The notes: a model not told the origin generated them from the letters alone. 64,000 nt of DNA from Aminobacter ciceronei (GCF_014138625.1 NZ_JACJHY010000006.1:1-64000); one strand, 5' to 3'. Shown: positions 1 to 9,856, numbered from the stretch's first letter. A program made the numbers and translations.

Positions 1-148
1 GCAGCCGCCGCCCAGAACATGAAAAAGATCGCAATCAGCCTCTGGCCAAAGCCAGAACCAAGCCTCGCATGAGGCCAAAGCCGGCTCGCAACGGCCTTGG
101 CATCTGCTCCCCGAAATCAATCCAAAAGCTCAATCAACCCACAAAACA
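1..148. other. left edge, no confident gene
   Basis: No gene can be supported here. On the plus strand frame 1 is open from base 1 to a TGA at 69-71 and could be the last 23 codons of a gene entering from the left. A plus-strand hairpin with a T run (arms 189-195 and 200-206, TTTT at 207-210) lies downstream, which would suit such a gene. The tail resembles no family I recognise. Confidence 0.2.
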
Positions 149-175
149 AAACCCCGCCGAAATTCGACGGGGTTT
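149..175 (-). terminator. Rho-independent terminator of rplM-rpsI
   Basis: Imperfect inverted repeat with arms AAACCCCG and CGGGGTTT and a short inner CG-rich extension. On the minus strand it is followed by TTTTGTTTT. It lies about 60 bases past the rpsI stop. A second stem (189-206) between them lacks a T run on this strand but has TTTT on the plus strand. Confidence 0.75.
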
Positions 176-234
176 GTCAGCAGTCTGAGGCCGCCCGAAG
201 GCGGCCTTTTCCAAAAATCCGGACTGCGAAACGC

Positions 235-711
235 TTAGCGCTTCGAGAACTGGAACGAACGGCGGGCCTTGGCCTTGCCGTACTTCTTACGCTCGACGAC
301 ACGGCTGTCGCGGGTCAGGAAGCCGCCCTTCTTGAGCACGCCGCGCAGCGTCGGCTCGTAGTAGGTCAGCGCCTTGGAGACGCCGTGACGAACAGCACCG
401 GCCTGGCCCGACAGACCGCCGCCGACGACGGTGGCGATGACGTCGTACTGGCCGACGCGAGCAGCCGCAACGATCGGCTGGTTGAGGATCATCTGCAGCA
501 CGGGGCGCGCGAAGTAAGTCGCGAATTCCTTGCCGTTGACGATGATCTTGCCGGTGCCCGGCTTGATCCAGACGCGAGCAATGGCGTTCTTGCGCTTGCC
601 GGTGGCGTAAGCGCGGCCGCTCTTGTCGAGCTTCTGGACGTGGACCGGAGCTGCCGGCTGTGCGGCTGCAGCGACGGTGCCGAGTTCTGCGAGCGAGCTG
701 AGATCAGCCAT
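235..711 (-). CDS. rpsI: 30S ribosomal protein S9
   Basis: Small-subunit ribosomal protein uS9; its C-terminal tail reaches the P-site tRNA in the decoding region. The 158-residue product has the alphaproteobacterial N-terminal extension (about 35 residues rich in Ala). The conserved S9 core follows, with the [12 protein letters not shown] and [10 protein letters not shown] motifs. The basic tail ends in FSKR, the usual S9 terminus. The ATG at 711 lies 2 bases after the rplM stop, so the two form the conserved L13-S9 operon and are probably translationally coupled. The shared promoter is upstream of rplM and the terminator is at 149-175. Family assignment is not in doubt. Confidence 0.98.
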   Translation of the reverse strand: MADLSSLAELGTVAAAAQPAAPVHVQKLDKSGRAYATGKRKNAIARVWIKPGTGKIIVNGKEFATYFARPVLQMILNQPIVAAARVGQYDVIATVVGGGLSGQAGAVRHGVSKALTYYEPTLRGVLKKGGFLTRDSRVVERKKYGKAKARRSFQFSKR

Positions 712-713
712 GA

Positions 714-1178
714 TTACGAGGCCTTCTTGTTCTTGGCGTTCAGCGCGCCGACGTCGAGCGTCACAGGCTGCTGGGCGACATGCGGATGGTCGGCGCCTGC
801 ATAGACGCGGAGATTCTTCATCTGGCGACGACCGAGCGGGCCACGCGGGATCATGCGCTCAACGGCCTTCTCGAGCACGCGCTCAGGGAAGCGGCCTTCG
901 AGCAGCTGGCGCGCGGTGCGCTCCTTGATGCCGCCGGGATGGCCGGTGTGCCAGTAGTACACCTTGTCGGTGAACTTCTTGCCGGTGAACGCGACCTTGT
1001 CGGCGTTGATGATGATGACATTGTCACCGTCGTCGACGTGCGGGGTGAAGGTCGGCTTGTTCTTGCCGCGGAGGATATTGGCGACGATGGTAGCGAGACG
1101 GCCGACGACGAGACCTTCGGCGTCGATCAGCACCCACTTCTTCACCACGTCCGCAGGCTTCTGCGAAAAGGTTGTCAT
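714..1178 (-). CDS. rplM: 50S ribosomal protein L13
   Basis: Large-subunit ribosomal protein uL13, an early assembly protein binding 23S rRNA. The product is 154 residues, the normal alphaproteobacterial length. It carries the family signatures [16 protein letters not shown] near the N-terminus, [10 protein letters not shown] around residues 75-85 and [16 protein letters not shown] near 110-125. The ATG at 1178 is the first gene of the rplM-rpsI operon. A strong promoter lies about 125 bases upstream and the leader contains a stable hairpin, so autogenous control by a ribosomal protein is possible but not shown. Confidence 0.98.
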   Translation of the reverse strand: MTTFSQKPADVVKKWVLIDAEGLVVGRLATIVANILRGKNKPTFTPHVDDGDNVIIINADKVAFTGKKFTDKVYYWHTGHPGGIKERTARQLLEGRFPERVLEKAVERMIPRGPLGRRQMKNLRVYAGADHPHVAQQPVTLDVGALNAKNKKAS

Positions 1179-1247
1179 GGTTTTATGCTTTCGGTTCGGA
1201 CCTTCAAGAGAAGGCGTTTCTTGTTGCTTTCATTGGCGTCCGGCCAA

Positions 1248-1286
1248 GGCCCGCCGCCAATAACAAAACGGCGGCCATTGCGGGCC
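1248..1286 (-). promoter_or_regulatory. leader hairpin of rplM mRNA
   Basis: Within the predicted 5' untranslated region of rplM, arms GGCCCGC (1248-1254) and GCGGGCC (1280-1286) can pair. An alternative inner stem GCCGCC/GGCGGC (1253-1258 with 1270-1275) overlaps the outer arm by two bases. The overlapping stems could make a two-state leader. No ribosomal-leader family is recognised, so the regulatory role is inference. Confidence 0.4.
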
Positions 1287-1301
1287 GCTGCTTTGGATGG
1301 G

Positions 1302-1330
1302 CTTATAGGCGAGGGCTGATGGCCCGTCAA
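1302..1330 (-). promoter_or_regulatory. sigma-70 promoter of rplM-rpsI
   Basis: On the minus strand TTGACG (1330-1325) and TATAAG (1307-1302) are separated by exactly 17 bases, a near-consensus housekeeping promoter. Transcription should begin near 1295, giving a leader of roughly 115 bases before the rplM ATG. Confidence 0.75.
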
Positions 1331-1398
1331 GCGAACCGAAATAGGCAGTCGTCTTGTAATGCATAGCAAAAACAAGATGTTATGGATGTGGTATTATT

Positions 1399-1857
1399 TT
1401 ACCGCGTCGTTTGGCGCTTCGGCGGGATCGAATAGGTGCCGGTGGCGTGCGCCACGGTCTGCTGGTCCGGGCCGGCGACGATGTCGATGTCGAACACCAT
1501 CAGGCTCTTGCCGAGCTTGAGAATGCGGCAGTGGCCGTCGATCGGGCCGGCTTCGGCCTTGCGCATGAAGTTGATGTTGAGATTGGTCGTCACCGACAAG
1601 GCGTCTGGTCCGGCGTGGCTCAGCACGCAGACATAGCCGCCGATGTCGGCAAGCGTGAACAGCGACGGGCCCGAGACGGTGCCGCCGGGCCGGAGATGGC
1701 GTTGGTCGGCGTTGAGGCGCACGGTGCATCCACCCGGGAAAACCTCCGTCACCTGGTAGAAGTCGTAATGTTCGTTGAGCTGAGGGTAGACCTGCTTGAG
1801 GAGATCGTTGACCTCGTTCGCCGTCATCGTCGGCGTCAGTCCGTGCTGCTCGGGCAT
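1399..1857 (-). CDS. PaaI-family thioesterase (hotdog fold)
   Basis: Predicted acyl-CoA thioesterase of the PaaI/YbgC-like hotdog superfamily, 152 residues. Features are the GGTVSGPSLFTLADIGGYVC segment (residues about 55-75), where the catalytic Asp of PaaI-type enzymes sits on the long helix, and a later TTNLNINFMRKAEAG strand. I chose the ATG at 1857 because GGAAAGAG lies just upstream. Longer reading frames would run into the divergent enoyl-CoA hydratase gene. It diverges from that gene across 181 bases, suggesting shared control of an acyl-CoA pathway. Substrate unknown. Confidence 0.8.
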   Translation of the reverse strand: MPEQHGLTPTMTANEVNDLLKQVYPQLNEHYDFYQVTEVFPGGCTVRLNADQRHLRPGGTVSGPSLFTLADIGGYVCVLSHAGPDALSVTTNLNINFMRKAEAGPIDGHCRILKLGKSLMVFDIDIVAGPDQQTVAHATGTYSIPPKRQTTR

Positions 1858-1958
1858 ATAGCTCTTTCCATCGACTTTCCCATCATGCGCCCGGCCCCAT
1901 TTTTTAGGCTTGCCGGATGAACCGTCGAGTTCGCCACGTTCACATGGTTGGGAACCAA

Positions 1959-1972
1959 GTTTGTGTGCAAAC
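1959..1972. promoter_or_regulatory. inverted repeat in the thioesterase/hydratase divergent region
   Basis: GTTTG-tgtg-CAAAC is a perfect 5-base inverted repeat about 65 bases before the hydratase start and 100 bases before the thioesterase start. It could be an operator for both genes, but no regulator gene is adjacent. Confidence 0.25.
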
Positions 1973-2038
1973 GTATATGGCTGAGGCTCGACTTTGGCGA
2001 TTCGTCTTTCGCCGCACTGAACTCGCTCAGGGGACACC

Positions 2039-2860
2039 ATGGCAGAAATCGTCGCCATCAAACGTAGCACACCGGAAGGTCCGGTTTGGGCCAGTCTGGA
2101 TAAGGGCGTGCTGCGTCTGGTGCTCTCCAATCCGCCGGCTAACGTGCTCTCGGTCGCGACCATGGCAGCACTTCAGGCACAGCTGGATGGCGCCATGGAC
2201 GACAAGGCGATCCGGGTGATCGTCATCGCCGCCCAGGGCGGCGTGTTTTCAGCCGGCCATGACCTCAAGGAACTGACGGCGCACCGAAGCGATGCCGATC
2301 GCGGCCGCGCCTTCTTCGAGCTCACAATGTCGCGCTGCTCGGCGCTGATGCAGTCGATCGTGCGCCACCCCAAGCCTGTCATCGCCGAGGTCGACGGCCT
2401 CGCCACCGCGGCCGGCCTGCAGCTCGTCGCCAGTTGCGATCTCGCCATTGCCTCCGAGCAGTCGACCTTCTGCACGCCCGGCGTCAATATCGGCCTGTTC
2501 TGCTCGACGCCGATGGTCGCGCTCTCGCGCAACGTCTCGCGCAAGCAGGCGATGGAGATGCTTTTGACCGGTGAGACCATCGACGCCACGACAGCGCGCG
2601 ACTTCGGGCTGGTCAACCGTGTCGTGCCGCGTGAATACCTGAATCACATTGTTGGCAAATATACGCAAACCATTGTTTCGAAATCGCCTTTGACGCTGAA
2701 GATCGGCAAGGAGGCGTTCTACGCCCAGGCCGAGATGAGCCTTGCCGAAGCCTATGACCATGCGGCGAAGGTGATGGTCGACAACATGCTGGCAAAGGAT
2801 GCCGAGGAGGGGATTGGCGCATTCATCGACAAGCGCCAGGCCGACTGGACAGGAGAATAG
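2039..2860 (+). CDS. enoyl-CoA hydratase/isomerase family protein (ECHDC3-like)
   Basis: Crotonase-fold protein of 273 residues. The oxyanion-hole segments are visible as FSAGHDLKEL (about residues 77-86) and VDGLATAAGLQLVASCDLAIA (about 118-138). At the position where classical hydratases carry a catalytic Glu the sequence reads PGVNIGLFCSTP. One or both usual acid residues are therefore absent, and the reaction may differ from simple hydration, as in the ECHDC3-like branch. The ATG at 2039 follows GGGGACACC. A VOC gene starts 2 bases after the stop. Together with the divergent thioesterase this looks like a small acyl-CoA module. Confidence 0.85.
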   Translation: MAEIVAIKRSTPEGPVWASLDKGVLRLVLSNPPANVLSVATMAALQAQLDGAMDDKAIRVIVIAAQGGVFSAGHDLKELTAHRSDADRGRAFFELTMSRCSALMQSIVRHPKPVIAEVDGLATAAGLQLVASCDLAIASEQSTFCTPGVNIGLFCSTPMVALSRNVSRKQAMEMLLTGETIDATTARDFGLVNRVVPREYLNHIVGKYTQTIVSKSPLTLKIGKEAFYAQAEMSLAEAYDHAAKVMVDNMLAKDAEEGIGAFIDKRQADWTGE

Positions 2861-2862
2861 GT

Positions 2863-3285
2863 TTGGAACAACGCCTTTCGCTTGTGACACTTGGAGTGGA
2901 CGATCTCGGCCGCGCCGTGCGCTTCTATGAAGCAATGGGGCTCAGGCGGAACCAGTCGATCACCGAGGGTGTCGCCTTCTTCCAGATGGGGGGCATCGTG
3001 CTCGGTCTCTGGAGCCGCGACCAGTTGGCTGCCGACGCCGGCGTTCCCGGCGGCAAGGGCGGTTTCTCCGGTGTGTCGATTGCCTACAACACGCGCTCCG
3101 AGGCGGAGGTCGACGAGATCCTGGCGACGGCCGAAAGGGCAGGCGGCCGCATCGTCAAGCCGGCGCAGCGCGCCTTCTGGGGCGGCTGGTACGGCTATTT
3201 CGCCGATACCGAAGGCCATTTGTGGGAAGTGGCCCACAATCCCGATTTCCCGATCGCCGAGGATGGCTCGATCTCGCTGCCGTGA
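2863..3285 (+). CDS. VOC-family (glyoxalase/bleomycin-resistance fold) protein
   Basis: 140-residue vicinal-oxygen-chelate protein made of two beta-alpha-beta-beta-beta modules. The N-terminal LVTLGVDDLGRAVRFYEAMG motif is typical, and a C-terminal WGGWYGYFADTEGHLWEVAHNP motif contains the final metal-ligand type Glu. The start is a TTG at 2863 with AGGAGAA at 2851-2857, right at the end of the hydratase gene, so the two are translationally coupled. Function (lyase, isomerase or dioxygenase) cannot be told from sequence. Confidence 0.85.
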   Translation: MEQRLSLVTLGVDDLGRAVRFYEAMGLRRNQSITEGVAFFQMGGIVLGLWSRDQLAADAGVPGGKGGFSGVSIAYNTRSEAEVDEILATAERAGGRIVKPAQRAFWGGWYGYFADTEGHLWEVAHNPDFPIAEDGSISLP

Positions 3286-3352
3286 CGTTTGCGCTCGCTT
3301 TCGAAAGCCGGTATCCAGTGCCGTTGAACGAGGCGGCCATGAACAACGACAG

Positions 3353-3874
3353 ATGAACCACGACAGCTACGACAACGCCTACATCGCCGGAATTCTGAAT
3401 GCGGTGAAGACGATCGCCGTCGTCGGCGCGTCGGCTAATGACGTCAGGCCGAGCTACTTCGTCACCAAATATCTGATCGACAAGGGCTACGAGGTCTTTC
3501 CGGTCAATCCCGGACATGCCGGCAAGGACATCCTTGGCCGCATGACATATGCCAGCCTTGCCGACATCCCCGCGCCGATCGACATGGTCGATGTTTTCAG
3601 GGCGTCGCCTGCCGTGCCAGGCATCGTCGACGAGGTGCTCAAGCTCGATCCGCTGCCCAAGGTGATCTGGACGCAGTTGACCGTTCGCCATGACGAGGCC
3701 GCCGCGCGCGCTGAGGCCGCGGGCATCAAGGTCGTCATGAACCGCTGCCCCAAGATCGAATATGCGCGGCTTGCCGGCGAAATCGGCTGGAACGGCGTCA
3801 ATTCCGGCGTGCTCTCCTCGAAGCGCCCTGTCATGCGCGAGGGTTTCCAGAGTTTCGGCATCCGCGCAAAATAG
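3353..3874 (+). CDS. CoA-binding domain protein (YccU-like)
   Basis: 173-residue Rossmann-fold protein of the YccU/COG1832 CoA-binding family. The nucleotide-binding segment TIAVVGASANDVRPSYFV (about residues 20-37) has the GxS...RPS signature. It is followed by GYEVFPVNPGHAGKDILG and, near residue 140, VVMNRCPKIEY, all typical of this family. The ATG at 3353 was chosen because an upstream ATG at 3339 meets a stop within 6 codons. It follows the VOC gene by 67 bases on the same strand. The role of this family is not established; it binds CoA and may act in protein acylation or sensing. Confidence 0.85.
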   Translation: MNHDSYDNAYIAGILNAVKTIAVVGASANDVRPSYFVTKYLIDKGYEVFPVNPGHAGKDILGRMTYASLADIPAPIDMVDVFRASPAVPGIVDEVLKLDPLPKVIWTQLTVRHDEAAARAEAAGIKVVMNRCPKIEYARLAGEIGWNGVNSGVLSSKRPVMREGFQSFGIRAK

Positions 3875-3921
3875 TCCGGCATTCGTCCGGGTTTTTGCAA
3901 TGCCGCGCAAATAATCTCTGC

Positions 3922-3933
3922 CTGCCGCGGCAG
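3922..3933. repeat. 12-base palindrome upstream of metY
   Basis: Perfect palindrome CTGCCGCGGCAG about 90 bases before metY. It could be an operator or the tip of a leader structure. I could not fit a complete SAM-II riboswitch to this leader. Confidence 0.25.
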
Positions 3934-3989
3934 ATGTGAAATTTTCGTCTTTGCTTTCCGCCGCGGCCTTGGCCAAAGATGCCAGCTGA

Positions 3990-5303
<1,314 letters not shown>

Positions 5304-5320
5304 CCGGCCGTGCAAGACTT

Positions 5321-5348
5321 GGCCCCGGCAGCACGTGCTGCCGGGGCC
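5321..5348 (+). terminator. metY terminator, perfect 28-base palindrome
   Basis: Perfect self-complementary sequence with half-site GGCCCCGGCAGCAC, 17 bases past the metY stop, followed by CTTTGCTGTTT. Probably an intrinsic terminator with a weak T run. Confidence 0.65.
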
Positions 5349-5371
5349 CTTTGCTGTTTGGGAGTGCGATC

Positions 5372-5716
5372 TTGCCGCTGTTTCTGACCATCGACGTCAA
5401 TGGCATCGAGCCGGAAGCAGGCGCGCCGGCAGGCGGCCGTCTGATTTCGGGAGACCCGAAATTCACCACCTGGAATGCCGAGGAGGCAGACGGCGGGCTC
5501 TATGCCGGCATCTGGCAGTCGACGCCGGGCAAATGGCGCATCGAATATGACGAATGGGAGTTCTGCCACATCCTGTCGGGTGTCTCCGTCATCTCGGAGG
5601 AGGGCGGCGAGGCCCGCACGGTGCGGGCCGGCGACAGCTTCGTCCTCAGGCCCGGCTTCAAAGGAAGCTGGGAAGTGCTTGAAACGACTCGCAAGCAGTA
5701 TGTGATCCGGCTCTGA
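5372..5716 (+). CDS. cupin-domain protein (DUF861/EutQ-like)
   Basis: 114-residue single-domain cupin. WRIEYDEWEFCHILSG (about residues 50-65) and AGDSFVLRPGFKGSWEVLE (about 88-106) are the two motifs of the Cupin_3 (DUF861) type. In this type the metal site is often reduced, and here the usual HxH is absent. The start is a TTG at 5372 with GGGAG 7 bases upstream; no in-frame ATG exists. It sits alone after the metY terminator and is convergent with the acetyltransferase gene, 3 bases apart. Function unknown; possibly a small-molecule binding or isomerase fold. Confidence 0.75.
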   Translation: MPLFLTIDVNGIEPEAGAPAGGRLISGDPKFTTWNAEEADGGLYAGIWQSTPGKWRIEYDEWEFCHILSGVSVISEEGGEARTVRAGDSFVLRPGFKGSWEVLETTRKQYVIRL

Positions 5717-5719
5717 GCG

Positions 5720-6367
5720 TCAGCTTCGCCCCGCATCGAATTTTTCCGACGCCGATGCCAGCGCGTCGATCTCGTTGGCACATAGCAGCGGCTTCAGCGC
5801 CTCGAACTTCTCCGCGGGCCATTCGTAGACCTTGAGCGCCAGCAATCTGTCGACAACGGCCTGCGCAAAACGCGTCTTGATCGGCACGGCCGGATTTCCG
5901 GCAACGATCGTGTAGGGCGCCACGTCCTTGGTCACGATCGCGCCCGAGGCGATGATGGCGCCTTCACCGACGGTCACGCCCGGCATGATCATGGCGCGCA
6001 TGCCGATCCAGGCGCCATCGCCGATGATCGTGTCACCCTTGCCGGCATAGGCATCCAGAATGAACTCCGGGAACGGATAGAGACTGAACCAGTCGGTGCG
6101 GTGCGTGTGGTTGCCGCCCAGCAGGATCACCGCTTCTGCGCCGATGCAGACATAGTCGCCGATGTGGAGCTGGTCGATCGGCCAGGCCGGCTGCCATGCC
6201 TTGAGGCTGTAGGCGTCGCCATAGAGATACCGCACCACGCTGTCCTCGAACGATCCCGACCAGGCATCGCTGTAGTAGCTGTGCGTGCCGCGAACATGGA
6301 TGTTCGGATTGGTGACGGTCTCGTGCAGCAGTTCCACCTTGGACCAGTGCCTGGCGTCGTTTTTCAT
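5720..6367 (-). CDS. CatB-type O-acetyltransferase (left-handed beta helix)
   Basis: 215-residue member of the xenobiotic acetyltransferase (CatB/Vat) family. It acetylates small hydroxyl substrates with acetyl-CoA. Hexapeptide repeats are visible from about residue 60 to 160 (IGDYVCIGAEAVI, IIGDGAWIGMRAMIMPGVTVGEGAIIASGAIVTKDV). The loop GGNHTHRTDW carries the catalytic-type His. The ATG at 6367 with AGGATC upstream gives the normal family length. It lies 32 bases after the methyltransferase gene on the same strand, likely co-transcribed. Chromosomal CatB-like enzymes do not necessarily confer resistance. Confidence 0.85.
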   Translation of the reverse strand: MKNDARHWSKVELLHETVTNPNIHVRGTHSYYSDAWSGSFEDSVVRYLYGDAYSLKAWQPAWPIDQLHIGDYVCIGAEAVILLGGNHTHRTDWFSLYPFPEFILDAYAGKGDTIIGDGAWIGMRAMIMPGVTVGEGAIIASGAIVTKDVAPYTIVAGNPAVPIKTRFAQAVVDRLLALKVYEWPAEKFEALKPLLCANEIDALASASEKFDAGRS

Positions 6368-6399
6368 TGCTTTAGATCCTCGGGGCGCACCCCAGCCAC

Positions 6400-7029
6400 T
6401 CAGGCTTTGGTGGCGAATACATGAAGCCAGTCGGTTGGCTGGCGGTCGTAGCCGCTGCCTCTGCGGCTGGTGATTTCGATTTGCCCGTTCCAGCCGCGGT
6501 CGCCATATGCGCCTGCCAGCCATTCCGGGGAAGGGTAGTTGTAGTACCTCCCGAAGCGGTCACGCCCCTCGGCCTCGCCCGCCTTGAAGCTTGCATAAAA
6601 CACCCCTCCGCGGACCAGTGCCCGCTGAACACGGGAAATGATTGCCGGTAGATGTTCGCGCGGCACATGCAGCAGGCAGGCATTGGCCCACACGCCGTCA
6701 TAGGCGTCGATTTCGTCGATGTCGTCAAACAGAAGGACCTTGACGGTTCGGCCAAGGCGTCTCGCGGCCGCCGCCGCGATTGCCTCCGTACCATCTGACG
6801 GCGTTACGTCGAAGCCCTCGGCAAGCATGGTCTCGCTGTCTTGTCCCGCGCCGCATCCGAGTTCCAGCACGCGGCCGCCGGCGGGCAGGCGGGCCATGAA
6901 GTCGTGGAGACGGTGCCTGCTCGCCGGCTGGCCCCTTGCCGTGTAGGTTTCTGCCTCGTTCGAGTAGAACCGGATCGTTTCCTGGTCTTTGGCTTCCCTC
7001 ACGATCGCTCCGATAGCTGGTGTCCGCAA
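6400..7029 (-). CDS. class I SAM-dependent methyltransferase
   Basis: 209-residue Rossmann methyltransferase. The SAM motif I is VLELGCGAGQDSETML (about residues 55-70), followed by the acidic motif II region DVTPSDGTEAI. The ACLLHVPREHL motif and the GGVFYASFKAGEAEGRD segment are typical of the UbiE/TehB-like group. It starts with ATG at 7029 and precedes the CatB-type acetyltransferase. The shared strand suggests a small-molecule modifying pair. The substrate cannot be read from sequence. Confidence 0.85.
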   Translation of the reverse strand: MRTPAIGAIVREAKDQETIRFYSNEAETYTARGQPASRHRLHDFMARLPAGGRVLELGCGAGQDSETMLAEGFDVTPSDGTEAIAAAAARRLGRTVKVLLFDDIDEIDAYDGVWANACLLHVPREHLPAIISRVQRALVRGGVFYASFKAGEAEGRDRFGRYYNYPSPEWLAGAYGDRGWNGQIEITSRRGSGYDRQPTDWLHVFATKA

Positions 7030-7298
7030 AACAGGCCATCGAGATCGTCATCAAGGCCGGATATCCGCTCAACCGACAGCCGAGCGTCATTTGAGAGGAG
7101 CCACTACCGCAGCAGGCATGGAAAGTTCCAGTGCCGAGCATTGAGCCAGCTGTCGCAGCGAAAGTTAGCAATAGCTGAAATCACGGGTGTTCACCGGCCT
7201 TGCGCAATGGTGAGGCGGCATCCTATTTACAGGGCAAAGCCTCTGAACCGATTCTGCCCGTCCGGCGCCGGAATCCCCTCACGATAAAGGGACAGTCG

Positions 7299-7931
7299 AT
7301 GAAGAACCCCGTCGAAACATACATGAACCTCGTTCCGATGGTGGTCGAGCAGACCAATCGCGGCGAGCGCGCCTACGATATCTTCTCGCGCCTGCTCAAG
7401 GAGCGCATCATCTTCATCACCGGTCCGGTCGAGGACGGCATGGCGACGCTTGTCTGCGCCCAGTTGCTGTTCCTCGAGGCCGAGAACCCGAAGAAAGAGA
7501 TCAATCTCTACATCAACTCGCCGGGCGGCGTGGTGACCTCGGGCATGGCGATCTACGACACCATGCAGTTCATCAAGCCGGCGGTATCGACGCTGTGCAT
7601 CGGCCAGGCCGCCTCGATGGGCTCGCTGCTGCTCTGCGCCGGCCACAAGGACATGCGCTTCGCAACCCCGAACGCCCGCATCATGGTGCACCAGCCCTCC
7701 GGCGGTTTCTCCGGCCAGGCTTCGGACATCGAACGCCACGCCCAGGACATCATCAAGCTCAAGCGTCGCCTCAACGAGGTCTACGTCAAGCACACCGGCA
7801 AGGACTATGACACCATTGAACGGACGCTCGACCGCGACCATTTCATGACTGCCGACGAGGCGCGTGACTTCGGTTTGATCGACAAGGTCATCGAAAGCCG
7901 CGACGTCGCTGAGGGTGCCACGGCTTCGTGA
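7299..7931 (+). CDS. clpP: ATP-dependent Clp protease proteolytic subunit ClpP
   Basis: Serine peptidase forming the tetradecameric chamber that degrades substrates unfolded by ClpX or ClpA. The 210-residue product has the full catalytic triad: S106 in GQAASMGS, H131 in IMVHQPSGG and D180 in TLDRDHF. The N-terminal propeptide region and the [15 protein letters not shown] handle are normal. The ATG at 7299 was chosen over upstream in-frame codons because AAAGG precedes it and the N-terminus [13 protein letters not shown] matches the family. It stands 300 bases before clpX, the usual order. Confidence 0.97.
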   Translation: MKNPVETYMNLVPMVVEQTNRGERAYDIFSRLLKERIIFITGPVEDGMATLVCAQLLFLEAENPKKEINLYINSPGGVVTSGMAIYDTMQFIKPAVSTLCIGQAASMGSLLLCAGHKDMRFATPNARIMVHQPSGGFSGQASDIERHAQDIIKLKRRLNEVYVKHTGKDYDTIERTLDRDHFMTADEARDFGLIDKVIESRDVAEGATAS

Positions 7932-8231
7932 TTGGACGCTGCGACCTGCCTGCAGGGCCACATCTCGCATTTTTGAGGTGCCCTGCGGCATTTCGGACAC
8001 ATTTTGCTGTTCCCTCGATGGAAGCGTCGGCCTACGTTAAGGTGGCGTTGAGCTTCGACGGCTTAGCGTTGTTCAAGGGTGCCGCGACTCGTTGCAGCGA
8101 CTTCTGGAATGTGAGTGTACGGAAATCGTTGCGGCGGCCAGGGAATGGCGGTGGCGGCGTCCGTCGTTAGATTGCATATGCGCCCCGGAGCCAGACCTTC
8201 GGCCGGGCGGCAGTGAAAGGACTTGGACAAG
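7932..8231. other. clpP-clpX intergenic region
   Basis: 300 bases with no convincing gene. It should hold the clpX promoter, but I see no consensus pair good enough to annotate. The clpX ribosome binding site is AAAGGA at 8216-8221. Confidence 0.4.
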
Positions 8232-9506
8232 ATGAGCAAGGTCAGCAACGGCGGCGGCGACTCCAAGAACACGCTCTATTGCTCGTTCTGCGGCAAGAGC
8301 CAGCATGAGGTACGCAAACTCATCGCCGGCCCGACCGTCTTCATCTGCGACGAATGCGTCGAACTGTGCATGGACATCATCCGCGAGGAGAACAAGACCT
8401 CGATGGTGAAGTCGCGCGAGGGCGTGCCGACACCGCAGGAAATCCTCAAGGTTCTGGACGACTACGTCATTGGCCAGCCCCACGCCAAGCGCGTGCTGTC
8501 GGTGGCCGTCCACAATCACTACAAGCGTCTCGCGCACGCTTCGAAGAGCAACGACGTCGAGTTGGCGAAGTCCAACATCCTGCTGATCGGCCCGACCGGC
8601 TGCGGCAAGACGCTGCTGGCCCAGACGCTCGCCCGCATCATCGACGTGCCGTTCACCATGGCGGATGCGACGACGCTGACCGAGGCCGGTTATGTCGGTG
8701 AGGATGTCGAGAACATCATTCTCAAGCTGCTGCAGTCGGCCGACTACAATGTCGAGCGCGCCCAGCGCGGCATCGTCTACATCGACGAAATCGACAAGAT
8801 CAGCCGCAAGTCGGACAATCCCTCGATCACCCGCGACGTCTCGGGCGAGGGCGTCCAGCAGGCACTGCTGAAGATCATGGAAGGTACAGTCGCTTCCGTG
8901 CCGCCCCAGGGTGGCCGCAAGCACCCGCAGCAGGAGTTCCTGCAGGTCGACACCGCCAACATCCTGTTCATCTGCGGCGGCGCCTTCGCCGGCCTCGACC
9001 GCATCATCTCGGATCGCGGCCGCAAGACATCGATCGGCTTCGGCGCCAATGTCGCTTCGCCTGAGGACCGCCGCACCGGCGACCTGTTCCGCCAGGTTGA
9101 ACCAGAGGATCTGCTGAAGTTTGGCCTGATCCCCGAATTCGTCGGCCGTCTGCCCGTGCTGGCGACGCTCGAGGACCTCGACGAGCCGGCGCTGATCCAG
9201 ATCCTGACCGAGCCGAAGAACGCCCTGGTCAAGCAGTACCAGCGCCTGTTCGAGATGGAAAATGTCGACCTGACGTTCCACGAGAACGCACTCTCGGCGA
9301 TCGCCAAGCGCGCCATCGAGCGCAAGACGGGCGCCCGCGGCCTGCGTTCGATCATGGAAGCGATCCTGCTCGACACCATGTTCGAGCTTCCGGCGCTGGA
9401 AGGCGTCCAGGAAGTCGTGATCTCGGAAGAGGTGGTGACCGGCAGCGCAAGGCCGCTCTACATCTACTCCGAACAGAAGGAAAAGAAGGGCAGCGTCAGC
9501 GCCTGA
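8232..9506 (+). CDS. clpX: ATP-dependent Clp protease ATP-binding subunit ClpX
   Basis: AAA+ unfoldase that recognises tagged substrates and feeds ClpP. 424 residues, full length. The N-terminal zinc-binding domain has four cysteines (CSFCGKS and CDECVELC, residues about 17-45). Walker A is GPTGCGKT at 120-127, Walker B is IVYIDEIDK, and sensor and arginine-finger regions follow. Start ATG 8232; a TTG at 8223 is possible but less likely because AAAGGA lies 10 bases before the ATG. It is followed by an unusual 15-base tandem repeat and then lon. Confidence 0.97.
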   Translation: MSKVSNGGGDSKNTLYCSFCGKSQHEVRKLIAGPTVFICDECVELCMDIIREENKTSMVKSREGVPTPQEILKVLDDYVIGQPHAKRVLSVAVHNHYKRLAHASKSNDVELAKSNILLIGPTGCGKTLLAQTLARIIDVPFTMADATTLTEAGYVGEDVENIILKLLQSADYNVERAQRGIVYIDEIDKISRKSDNPSITRDVSGEGVQQALLKIMEGTVASVPPQGGRKHPQQEFLQVDTANILFICGGAFAGLDRIISDRGRKTSIGFGANVASPEDRRTGDLFRQVEPEDLLKFGLIPEFVGRLPVLATLEDLDEPALIQILTEPKNALVKQYQRLFEMENVDLTFHENALSAIAKRAIERKTGARGLRSIMEAILLDTMFELPALEGVQEVVISEEVVTGSARPLYIYSEQKEKKGSVSA

Positions 9507-9560
9507 GGCTTGGCGACCCAAGGCTTGGCGACCCAAGGCTTGGCGACCCAAGGCTTGGCG
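9507..9560 (+). repeat. 15-base tandem repeat directly after clpX
   Basis: The unit GGCTTGGCGACCCAA is repeated three times exactly (9507-9521, 9522-9536, 9537-9551) plus a 9-base partial copy (9552-9560). It begins at the first base after the clpX TGA. This looks like slipped-strand expansion and may be length-polymorphic between strains. Confidence 0.9.
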
Positions 9561-9604
9561 AATTGCCTGCCGCATGATGCGGCGATACGAACTACCGCTC
9601 CAGC

Positions 9605-9629
9605 GAACGGCGCCCCAGCGGCGCCGTTC
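9605..9629 (+). terminator. hairpin between clpX and lon
   Basis: Perfect 10-base stem GAACGGCGCC / GGCGCCGTTC with a 5-base loop and no T run after it. Either a weak or Rho-assisted terminator for clpX or an mRNA-stabilising structure. The rest of the 350-base clpX-lon gap holds the tandem repeat and presumably the lon promoter, which I could not assign. Confidence 0.45.
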
Positions 9630-9856
9630 CGCATTCTGGGGCTTCATTTTGGGACTTCAGGGAAACGTGTGCCATACCTGTTGGGGATTGGCCTTGATGT
9701 TTACCCGGCGAAGCTCCAACTAACGGAGAAGAGGCGATGGGTGGGTTTTCGTGCTGTAATGCCGCGCGGTAATCGGCGGTAGGCGGAACCGTCCATGGTC
9801 GTTAATATGAGATTCGCGGTTGGCGCTCGCGCGGCTGCGAAATGAAAGGTTGGACA

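Noticed and set aside
1-71. partial gene at the left edge
   Set aside because: Only 23 codons without family resemblance; recorded as an uncertain region.
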